Below are positions 18,551-25,576 of a DNA stretch of 28,319 nucleotides, in pieces. This DNA comes from a virus, in the IMG/VR virus record IMGVR_UViG_3300018418_000098, positions 1 through 28,319 of that record; one strand, given 5' to 3'. The position numbers and the translations under genes were made by a program. Under the pieces are notes generated by a model. It made no database searches. It had not been told where the DNA came from and saw only the letters and a program-made list of their open reading frames with translations. Within the stretch, counting starts at the first letter, position 1, and each line of letters begins with the position of its first letter.

Positions 18551-19666
18551 ATGAAAATTGCAAGAAATCATAATTTAAATGCATTTTTAAGTGTTCAGGG
18601 CGTAACACAAGGTGGCGTCAATTCAATCTATTATGATGAGGCCGTTTACTTTCGCAGAAGTGCTGTAGGATCAATAAACTCAACCGTTGATCAAGAAGAG
18701 TGGATGCAGGGTGATATTTCAGCTTCTTATTCAAATTCTCTTGGCGGTCAGCAGAATTTTACAACACCAGGTACTACTTCATGGTCTATTCCCGGTGCAG
18801 TAAATGTATCGTATATGTGTTTTCTTTTAGTGGGAGCTGGTGGATCTGGTATGGGAACATCTTCTTATGCCCCTGGAGCAGGTGGTGGATCTTTGGTTTG
18901 GGTAAATAATGTTCCTATGACGGATGATGGCACCCTTGAAATAACAGTTGCGTCAGAGGCTCCGAAAACTTCTGGTATACCCACACCATATGGTGGATAT
19001 CAAGTAAATCATTTTTCACGAATTACCGGTACATGGGGAGGTCAAAGTGTATTTTGGCAAGCTGGAGGAGCACCTAATCCAAGACGAACAAACAGTGCTA
19101 ATGATACCTATGCACAAGGAGGTAATGCAAGTTTACCAAGCATTGGGTCGAATGCCACTTTAAACACTGCTGGTGTTACACAAGCGGGCTATTCTGGGGG
19201 CCGAGGTGGATATGGTTATGCTTATGCTGGTGGTGGTGGTGGCGCCGCTGGTTACTCAGGTGCTGGTGGCCGTGGTGGTGGACAGACACAAAATCAGTAT
19301 TATGGCGCTGGATTGTCTGGATCTGGTGGCGGCGGAGGAGGTGGCGGTGCATGTGGATCTTTTGATGCTGGTGGAAATGGTGGTGGTGTAGGAATTTTTG
19401 GTGAAGGATCTAGTGGCAGTGGTGGCGCAGGTGGTAGCGGTAATGCCGCCAATGGATATGGAGGCTCTGGAGGTGAAGATGGAGGTCGTGGTGGTGGACT
19501 ATATCAAGGGTCGTCGACTTATATAAATAAAGGTGGTGATTATGGTGGTGGTGGTGCAAGTGCAGACAATACTTATGGAGAGCACGGATCTGGCGCACAG
19601 GGTGTTGTAAGGATCATCTGGGGTGCGGGTCGGGGGTACCCAGCCACTTTGACTGGAGATATATAA
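18551..19666 (+). CDS. Glycine-rich tail-fibre adhesin with VRIIWG terminus
   Basis: This 371-aa protein has AGGT six nt upstream of its ATG. An N-terminal domain is followed by FTTPGTTSWSIPGAVNVSY, then a LVGAGGSG...GGGSLVWVNNVPMT module, known in marine phages as GGGGGGLGWKNNI-type. Residues about 210-355 are a poly-Gly region with runs up to eight glycines, ending GAQGVVRIIWGAGRGYP, a very common terminus for these proteins. Glycine-rich polyglycine-II sandwiches form the receptor-binding tip of T-even adhesin gp38 (Salmonella phage S16), so this is a good candidate for a host-recognition tip. Homology to gp38 is not shown, only the shared Gly-rich architecture. It is the last structural gene before the glycosyltransferase. 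Confidence 0.82.
   Translation: MKIARNHNLNAFLSVQGVTQGGVNSIYYDEAVYFRRSAVGSINSTVDQEEWMQGDISASYSNSLGGQQNFTTPGTTSWSIPGAVNVSYMCFLLVGAGGSGMGTSSYAPGAGGGSLVWVNNVPMTDDGTLEITVASEAPKTSGIPTPYGGYQVNHFSRITGTWGGQSVFWQAGGAPNPRRTNSANDTYAQGGNASLPSIGSNATLNTAGVTQAGYSGGRGGYGYAYAGGGGGAAGYSGAGGRGGGQTQNQYYGAGLSGSGGGGGGGGACGSFDAGGNGGGVGIFGEGSSGSGGAGGSGNAANGYGGSGGEDGGRGGGLYQGSSTYINKGGDYGGGGASADNTYGEHGSGAQGVVRIIWGAGRGYPATLTGDI
19186..19625 (+). repeat. Poly-glycine low-complexity coding region
   Basis: GGN-rich DNA encodes Gly runs broken by Ala, Ser, Asn and aromatic residues. Such regions in adhesin tips are hypervariable. A shadow ORF on the minus strand (19410-19598) rich in His is a by-product. Confidence 0.75.
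19522..19529 (+). promoter_or_regulatory. Possible internal late promoter (TATAAATA) inside the adhesin gene
   Basis: An exact TATAAATA lies within the coding sequence (Thr-Tyr-Ile-Asn-Lys), about 160 nt before the glycosyltransferase start. It could drive that gene or be chance in AT-rich DNA. Confidence 0.3.
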
Positions 19667-19674
19667 TATAAATT
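19667..19674 (+). promoter_or_regulatory. Near-consensus late promoter (TATAAATT)
   Basis: It directly abuts the adhesin stop codon. One base differs from the T4 late box. Transcription starting about 6 nt downstream would leave only a short leader with AGG before the ATG at 19690. This would allow the glycosyltransferase gene to be expressed separately from the fibre block. Confidence 0.4.
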
Positions 19675-19689
19675 TATTATAGGTATATT

Positions 19690-22326
19690 ATGATAAAAAT
19701 AGCGATAATAGACTTACTAGGTCTAACATATGATGGTGATACATTAAACAGTAGAGGTTTGGGTGGATCTGAATCTGCTGTTATTCTTATGTCAAAAGAA
19801 TTGGCTAAGATTGGATTTAATGTAACCGTATTTAATAATTGCCTTGACAGTCAAGCTACTCCTGGTATATACGATAATGTAAAATTTATTGACCATACAC
19901 AAGCGGATACTAATGAAGTATTTGATATTGTAATATCTTCAAGATCTGTTTATCCTTTCTTTGCAAATAATCAATACGGTACAATGTGTGCAAATGCAAC
20001 ACATAAAGTTGTATGGATGCATGATACTTTTTGTGAAGGTGATCAACATATTGAGGATATGATTAATCAAGGTATTATTGATGAATTGTTTACTCTATCT
20101 GATTTTCATTCTACATATGTACTTAATTGTGATCATGGAAGCAAGAGAAATTTTGAAGTATTAAAACATAAAATATTTCAGACACGTAATGGAGCCGTAA
20201 AGTATATTGATGAAATTAATCTTTCTAAAAAAGACAAAAATCATTTTGTATACAATGCGTCAGTTACAAAAGGTCTTAAACCACTTCTCAATGATATTTG
20301 GCCAAAGGTAAAAGAACAAATACCGAATGCTCATTTAACTGTTATTGGTGGATACTATAGATTTAGAGAAGGAGCCGAACCAGACGCCCAAGAAAAAGAC
20401 TTACACGCCTTTGAAGAATCAATATCAGAAGATCTTAATGTAACATTTACTAACGTAATACCTCAAAACCAAATAGCCGATATATTAGCAAATGCTACTT
20501 ATATGATATATCCAACAGACTTTCCCGAGACGTTCGGTATATCCTCATTAGAATCTCTTTTATATAAAACACCTATCATTACATCTAGGTTTGGTGCTCT
20601 TGAAGAAACAGCAATTGACTTGGCGTGTTATAAAACTAATTATGCTTCTGTGCCTAATAGTTTATTTCCTCATATAGATGCCCAAGCTCAATCTGATATT
20701 TTTGTTTCGAAGGTGTTAGAAGCATATGGTGATGATTATCTTCTACAACAAAAACAAAACTATTGTGATGTAATTAATGATATCTATGGATGGGATACAG
20801 TAGCACTACAGTGGAAGCAGCAGTTTTATTTTAAATTAGAAAAGTATCTACCGGTAGATGACTATCGTAAGGTACAACAAATTAATGATAAAGTCAAGAG
20901 GGTTTACGGCAGAAGATTTGATAATGAAGTTGAAAGGCAAGTCTATAAAAGTTATGGTGATCAAAAAAGAATTGTAATTATATCACCGTTTTGGAACGCT
21001 AGTGATTATTTACTTGCACATTGTGAATCTATTGATCAACAAGATTACGATAATTATCTACATATATTGATAGACGATGCGTCTGATGATGTAATACCTG
21101 AATTACCCGAAAATAAAAAAAGAATATTTGTTCAAAATCCCCAAAGGCTAGGCTGTATTAGAAATCAAATGAATGCTTTTCATCGATGGGTTGAGGAGGA
21201 TGACATTGTAATACTTCTTGACGGTGATGATTTTTTAGTAAGTAATAATACTATATTCCATTACTATAATCAATTATATAATGATGGAATAGAATTTACT
21301 TATGGCTCCTGTTGGAGTATGGCGGATAGCATACCTCTTATTGCACAAGATTATCCTACAGATGTTAAACTTAATAAAACATATAGAGAGCATTTATTTA
21401 ATTGGAAAATACCATACACTCATTTAAGAACCTTTAAAGGTATTCACTGTAAGGATCTTAACTATAGTAATTATAAAAAAGATGGAAAGTGGTTAATGAG
21501 TGGCATGGACAATCCTTTATTTTATGAACTTATAGAAAAAGTAGATTCAGATAAAATAAAAGCTGTTAAAGAAATAACATGTTTTTATAACGACATTAAC
21601 CCACTAAATGATTATAAGGTAAACCCAATGGAACAAAATCAAAACGCTGATACATCTTATGAAACATCTGAAGAAAAACATGCTCCTCATTTACTTTATA
21701 AAAAAATTGAAGAGTTGCCTGAGATTAATATTCTTATAGCGGTGCCAACAAATAAGTATATTTCTCCAGAAACATTTAAATCAATTTATGATGTAAAGAA
21801 ACCTCAAAATGTTAAATTACATTTTGAATACTTTTTTGGCTATATGGTTGATCAGGTTAGAAACCTTGCCGTTGAGTGGGGTAAGAATTATGATTATTTG
21901 TGGTTTATAGATAGCGATATTTCTTTTGATGAGGGTGCTTTGATCAGACTTTTAAGTCATGATAAAGACATTGTTTCAGGAGTATATGTTCAGAGAAAAG
22001 AACCACATAATATTACTGAATTGTATCATGATACTGGTAAGGGTCAGGAGAATATTATTTGGACAGAAGAATTAAAAAACAAGGTTTTTAGGGTTTCTGC
22101 ATGTGGAATGGGTTGTGTTTTAATAAAAAGACATGTATTAAAAACCATTGAGTATCCTCATTTTTATTATCAATCGGCAATTAATCATATGAATACAATT
22201 TCTGAGGATGTGTACTTCTGTAATAAAGCTAAAAAACTCAATTGGCAAATCTGGGCGGATGGTGGAGTAATATGTCATCATCATGGTGAATCAGTGTTTA
22301 TTCCAACAGATGAAGAAAAAAAATAG
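19690..22326 (+). CDS. Three-domain glycosyltransferase fusion (GT4-like, GT2-like, third GT-A-like)
   Basis: This 878-aa protein has three segments. Residues 1-~400 look like a GT-B, GT4-type transferase: SRGLGGSES (21-29), SVTKGLKPLL (191-200) and the E-x7-E element ETFGISSLE (E280, E288). Residues ~427-660 look like a GT-A, GT2-type domain with IDDASDD (461-467) and a DGDD metal site (511-514). Residues ~679-865 form a second GT-A-like domain with WFIDSDI (D741, D743), SACGMGC (803-809) and ISEDVYFC (837-844; the ED is a plausible base), then HHH at 862-864. No signal peptide or membrane segment is seen, so it should act in the host cytoplasm. Targets could be the Ser/Thr/Asn-rich fibres just upstream or host glycans. 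Donor sugar is unknown. GTs near fibre genes are known in marine T4-like phages; a triple fusion is less usual. Confidence 0.85.
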   Translation: MIKIAIIDLLGLTYDGDTLNSRGLGGSESAVILMSKELAKIGFNVTVFNNCLDSQATPGIYDNVKFIDHTQADTNEVFDIVISSRSVYPFFANNQYGTMCANATHKVVWMHDTFCEGDQHIEDMINQGIIDELFTLSDFHSTYVLNCDHGSKRNFEVLKHKIFQTRNGAVKYIDEINLSKKDKNHFVYNASVTKGLKPLLNDIWPKVKEQIPNAHLTVIGGYYRFREGAEPDAQEKDLHAFEESISEDLNVTFTNVIPQNQIADILANATYMIYPTDFPETFGISSLESLLYKTPIITSRFGALEETAIDLACYKTNYASVPNSLFPHIDAQAQSDIFVSKVLEAYGDDYLLQQKQNYCDVINDIYGWDTVALQWKQQFYFKLEKYLPVDDYRKVQQINDKVKRVYGRRFDNEVERQVYKSYGDQKRIVIISPFWNASDYLLAHCESIDQQDYDNYLHILIDDASDDVIPELPENKKRIFVQNPQRLGCIRNQMNAFHRWVEEDDIVILLDGDDFLVSNNTIFHYYNQLYNDGIEFTYGSCWSMADSIPLIAQDYPTDVKLNKTYREHLFNWKIPYTHLRTFKGIHCKDLNYSNYKKDGKWLMSGMDNPLFYELIEKVDSDKIKAVKEITCFYNDINPLNDYKVNPMEQNQNADTSYETSEEKHAPHLLYKKIEELPEINILIAVPTNKYISPETFKSIYDVKKPQNVKLHFEYFFGYMVDQVRNLAVEWGKNYDYLWFIDSDISFDEGALIRLLSHDKDIVSGVYVQRKEPHNITELYHDTGKGQENIIWTEELKNKVFRVSACGMGCVLIKRHVLKTIEYPHFYYQSAINHMNTISEDVYFCNKAKKLNWQIWADGGVICHHHGESVFIPTDEEKK

Positions 22327-22334
22327 TATAAATA
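22327..22334 (+). promoter_or_regulatory. T4-type late promoter (TATAAATA) for the neck block
   Basis: An exact box overlaps the end of the glycosyltransferase stop region, about 28 nt before the gp13 ATG. A GAGGAAG ribosome-binding site lies at 22351-22357. It probably drives gp13 through gp17. Confidence 0.78.
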
Positions 22335-22362
22335 CATACATTATCTATTACGAGGAAGACAT

Positions 22363-23112
22363 ATGTCTGTAGCATCCAAAGATCAATTAATTGAATGGTG
22401 TAAAAGAAAACTAGGCGATCCTGTGATTGAAATAAATGTGGATGATGATCAGGTTTCTGATAGAGTTGACGAGGCGGTTGAATACTGGAGAGAATATCAT
22501 TCAGATGCTACATATAGAGGTTATGTTTCACACGAGGTTACTTCTACTGACGTAGATAATGGTTATATACCAGTTGGTTCAAATGTAATCCATGTTACAA
22601 AACTTTTTAAAACAAATGAAAATCTAATTACCAGAAATATGTTTGACATCAAATATCAAATGATGTTAAATGATATTACTGACATGTATACATTTATTGG
22701 TGACCTTGCATATTACGAACAAATTCAACAATACCTGTCTTTATTAGATATGAAATTGGCTGGTACTCCACAGGTTGATTTTATAAGACGCATGGGCAGA
22801 CTTTATATTCATGGCGACTTTGTTGATGGTGATATTAAAGAGGGTGACTATCTAGTATATGAAGCCTACACATATATTGATGAAACTGCACATACATCAC
22901 TGTGGGATGATTTGTGGCTAAAAGAATATGCAACCGCTTTAATTAAACAACAATGGGGTGCAAACCTTTCTAAATTTGAAGGTATGCAATTACCTGGTGG
23001 TGTAATGTTAAATGGTGCCAGAATTTTTGAAGAGGCCACTAATGAAATTAATGTGTTAAGAGAAAGAATCAGAACTGATTTCGAATTACCACCAGACTTT
23101 TATGTAGGTTAA
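22363..23112 (+). CDS. gp13: Neck protein gp13
   Basis: This 249-aa protein matches the T4-like gp13 family. It opens with DQLIEWCKRKLGDPVIEINV, followed by DDQVSDRVDEAVEYWREYH. T4 gp13 is longer (309 aa), and shorter forms are usual in marine T4-like phages. With gp14 it forms the neck that closes the packaged head and joins the tail. The ATG follows GAGGAAG and a late promoter. The gene order gp13-gp14-x-gp15-gp16-gp17-gp18 supports the call. Confidence 0.92.
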   Translation: MSVASKDQLIEWCKRKLGDPVIEINVDDDQVSDRVDEAVEYWREYHSDATYRGYVSHEVTSTDVDNGYIPVGSNVIHVTKLFKTNENLITRNMFDIKYQMMLNDITDMYTFIGDLAYYEQIQQYLSLLDMKLAGTPQVDFIRRMGRLYIHGDFVDGDIKEGDYLVYEAYTYIDETAHTSLWDDLWLKEYATALIKQQWGANLSKFEGMQLPGGVMLNGARIFEEATNEINVLRERIRTDFELPPDFYVG

Positions 23113-23113
23113 T

Positions 23114-23998
23114 ATGGCAACCAATTATTACTTTAGTCAAAAAGTTCAATCTGAACAATTATTATATGAAGATATAGTAATTGAATCCCTGCAAATGTAT
23201 GGTCAAGATGTTTACTATTTACCAAGAGAAATAGTAAATGAAGATCGTGTGTTCGGTGATGATGTGCCATCAAGATTTGGATCTGCATATAAACTAGAAA
23301 TGTATATTGAAAACATAGAAGGTTTTGATGGTGAGGGGGATCTTTTTACTAAGTTTGGTGTGCAGATAAGAGATCAGGCCAGTTTTGTGGTTGCAAGAAA
23401 AAGATGGACACAAACTGTAAAAAGATATGACAATGATATTACACAACCAAGACCAAGAGAAGGTGATTTAATATATCTACCATTGTCAAATTCTTTATTT
23501 GAAATTATGCACGTTGAACACGAACAACCATTTTATCAATTGTCAAATCTTCCAACATTTAAATTACGCTGTGAGCTGTTTGAATATAATGATGAGGATA
23601 TGGATACCGGTGTCACTAACATTGATGATTTAGAAAAAGAATATGCATATACATATTCATTATATTTAGATTCAGCAGGTACGGGAGCAAACTTCTTTAC
23701 AGTGGGTGAAAATATATCTATGACACTTGACGATGGTGTTATTATATCTGGTGAGGTAAGTGAATGGTTAGATCTTACCAAAACACTTAATGTAACACAT
23801 GTAGGAGCTAATGATGGTAAATTCCACACATTTGTTCCGGGTAAATTGGTTGTAGGATCTAATGGTTCAATAAGATTAAGTACGGTTAGTGAAGTAAATC
23901 AAATTGCCGAAAATGAACAGAATTCCGATTTCGAAAGTATTTCAAGTGGTTTCTTAGACTTTAGCGAATCAAACCCATTTGGAGATCCTAATGACTGA
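23114..23998 (+). CDS. gp14: Neck protein gp14
   Basis: This 294-aa protein opens MATNYYFSQKVQSEQ, with QDVYYLPREIVNEDRVFGDD typical of gp14. A TKFGVQIRDQASFVVARKRW stretch and an EGDLIYLPLSNSLFEI strand follow. The start is 1 nt after the gp13 stop. gp14 works with gp13 in head-tail joining. T4 gp14 is 256 aa, so this one has a modest extension, seen as an Asp-rich C-terminal part. The stop overlaps the next ATG in an 8-nt ATGACTGA junction. Confidence 0.92.
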   Translation: MATNYYFSQKVQSEQLLYEDIVIESLQMYGQDVYYLPREIVNEDRVFGDDVPSRFGSAYKLEMYIENIEGFDGEGDLFTKFGVQIRDQASFVVARKRWTQTVKRYDNDITQPRPREGDLIYLPLSNSLFEIMHVEHEQPFYQLSNLPTFKLRCELFEYNDEDMDTGVTNIDDLEKEYAYTYSLYLDSAGTGANFFTVGENISMTLDDGVIISGEVSEWLDLTKTLNVTHVGANDGKFHTFVPGKLVVGSNGSIRLSTVSEVNQIAENEQNSDFESISSGFLDFSESNPFGDPND

Positions 23999-24251
23999 TT
24001 TATTTGATTTTGGTTTTACAGCAGTAGATGAATCTGAACTTGAAGCCGTACAAGCATTAGGTGCTACTGCTAAAGAAGTTGAAGCTGCTGCATCATCTAC
24101 TCAAGAAAAACTTGATGCATTATATAATGCTATTGTTCCTCTATTAAACAATTTAAAAAAGAATCCCGAAAAAGAATATATTCTTTGGCCCAATAGATTG
24201 GAAAAAGTAGAACAATTCGAAACTCATCTGCAGTCAATATATAAAGGTTAA
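23991..24251 (+). CDS. 86-aa conserved-looking protein between gp14 and gp15
   Basis: The ATG at 23991 lies inside the gp14 end, with GGAG at 23981-23984. An in-frame TTG at 23979 is unlikely. The protein is helical and Ala/Glu-rich in the middle (SELEAVQALGATAKEVEAAASS), consistent with a short coiled coil. It ends with NPEKEYILWPNRLEKVEQF, a basic-aromatic patch I recall in small proteins at this position in marine T4-like phages. No function is known to me. The fixed position suggests a neck or tail-completion accessory or an assembly factor. Confidence 0.75.
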   Translation: MTDLFDFGFTAVDESELEAVQALGATAKEVEAAASSTQEKLDALYNAIVPLLNNLKKNPEKEYILWPNRLEKVEQFETHLQSIYKG

Positions 24252-24253
24252 TT

Positions 24254-25042
24254 ATGTTTACTTACTTTTATCATCAAAAGTTTAGAAAAGCTGTGGCTGC
24301 GTTTGGAACGTTGTTTAACAACATATATGTATTGCGTAAGAACAGCTCTGGTGAGGTTATAAGTCAGGTAAAGGTTCCTTTGTCATATGCCCCTAAGAAA
24401 GCATTCTTAGATAGAATTAGAGAAAATCCCGATTTAGTAAACAATACTAAAATTGCAGTAAAATTACCTCGCATGTCTTTTGAAATTATTTCAATAGCAT
24501 ATGACCAGGGTAGACAGTTACAAAAAACAAATACTTTTACTCAAACCGGTTCAGCCGCAGATTTAAGAAATAAATTCTATAGTTTTGTACCATATAATCT
24601 TACTTTTCAGTTAAGTGTATATGCCAAGAACCAAGATGATGCATTACAAGTAGTGGAACAAATATTACCATACTTTAATCCCCAATATAATTTGACTATG
24701 AAACCCTTTGCTGATTTTCCAAATGTAAAAGAAGATATTCCAATTGCTCTTAACAGTGTTGACTTTACGGACGACTATGAAGCACCGTTAGAGCAAAGAA
24801 GAACCATCATATATACTTTAACATTTGATATGAGAGTAAACTTTTATGGTCCAATTAATGAGACTGGTGTTATTAAAACATCTCTGTCTAATCTTTATGA
24901 AATCCAAACCGGAGATGATTCTGATCGCCAAATTGGTAAAATAAGGGTAAGACCTAATCCGTTTGATGTAAGTGCTGATTCTGATTTTGGATTTACCGAT
25001 TCATCGGATTATAGCTATATTTTTGATTTTGATAGTACATAG
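24254..25042 (+). CDS. gp15: Tail terminator / sheath stabiliser gp15
   Basis: This 262-aa protein matches the usual gp15 length (T4: 272). The N-terminus MFTYFYHQKFRKAVAAFGTLFNNI is a strong gp15 signature, and PYNLTFQLSVYAKNQDDALQ fits the core. In T4, gp15 caps the finished tail as a hexamer, stabilises gp18 and connects to gp13/gp14. It starts 2 nt after the previous stop. The C-terminus has an acidic, Phe/Tyr-rich tail (DSDFGFTDSSDYSYIFDFDS) of unknown role. Confidence 0.93.
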   Translation: MFTYFYHQKFRKAVAAFGTLFNNIYVLRKNSSGEVISQVKVPLSYAPKKAFLDRIRENPDLVNNTKIAVKLPRMSFEIISIAYDQGRQLQKTNTFTQTGSAADLRNKFYSFVPYNLTFQLSVYAKNQDDALQVVEQILPYFNPQYNLTMKPFADFPNVKEDIPIALNSVDFTDDYEAPLEQRRTIIYTLTFDMRVNFYGPINETGVIKTSLSNLYEIQTGDDSDRQIGKIRVRPNPFDVSADSDFGFTDSSDYSYIFDFDST

Positions 25043-25050
25043 GAGCTATT

Positions 25051-25230
25051 ATGGAAAACAGAATTTGTAGAAGTTGTGGTCATTCTTGTCATTGCCCAGA
25101 AAATACTGTCGGCAGTAAGTTTGAATCAAGTCGAGAGGCGTCAGAAGTTGATGTCATAAAATGCCTGGATCATGATACCATTGATGGTAATGAGTGTACA
25201 TGTACCGAATGTGATTGTAGTGATGAATGA
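25051..25230 (+). CDS. 59-aa Cys-rich, probably zinc-binding small protein
   Basis: This ORF starts at ATG 25051 behind an excellent RBS (AGGAG, 5 nt spacing) and ends at TGA 25230, where it overlaps gp16 by 8 nt (ATGAATGA). It has nine Cys and three His in 59 residues, in two clusters: CRSCGHSCHC (6-15) and CTCTECDC (49-56), plus C38 and H41. The N-terminal C-x2-C...C-x-C pattern could make a zinc ribbon or knuckle. The protein is otherwise acidic. I do not recognise the family. Translational coupling to the small terminase suggests a role in packaging or its regulation, but this is inference. Confidence 0.75.
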   Translation: MENRICRSCGHSCHCPENTVGSKFESSREASEVDVIKCLDHDTIDGNECTCTECDCSDE

Positions 25231-25576
25231 TAAAGCAGATAATGATTTTGAATATTCCAGGAGAATATATCATGACCTCTTAGCAAAAGGATCTGAGGCT
25301 TTAGATGATATGATGGATGTTGCAAGAGCCACAGAACATCCAAGAGCATTTGAAGTATTATCTAATATGATGAAGAACATGGGTGATATAAATGGCTCTC
25401 TTTTAGATTTACATAAAAAACATAAAGATTATCATAAAGAAGATAAACCGGCGGAACTAGCCAATCAAACTACTAATAATGTGTTTATAGGTTCTACTAG
25501 TGATTTACAGCGTATGCTTTTAGATAATGATGAGGATAAGGTAGTTGACATTAGCGATTACAAGAAAGATGAATGA
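25223..25576 (+). CDS. gp16: Small terminase subunit gp16
   Basis: This 117-aa protein starts at ATG 25223 (MNDKADNDFEYSRRIYHDLL). Longer in-frame starts upstream lie within the Cys-rich gene and give an unrelated N-terminus. It is a helical protein (GSEALDDMMDVARATEHPRA, NMMKNMGDINGSLLDLHKKH), as expected for gp16, which assembles into a ring that recognises DNA and regulates gp17. T4 gp16 is 164 aa, and shorter forms are known in marine relatives. Both junctions are 8-nt ATGAATGA overlaps, so it is probably translated by coupling. Its own RBS is weak. Confidence 0.9.
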   Translation: MNDKADNDFEYSRRIYHDLLAKGSEALDDMMDVARATEHPRAFEVLSNMMKNMGDINGSLLDLHKKHKDYHKEDKPAELANQTTNNVFIGSTSDLQRMLLDNDEDKVVDISDYKKDE

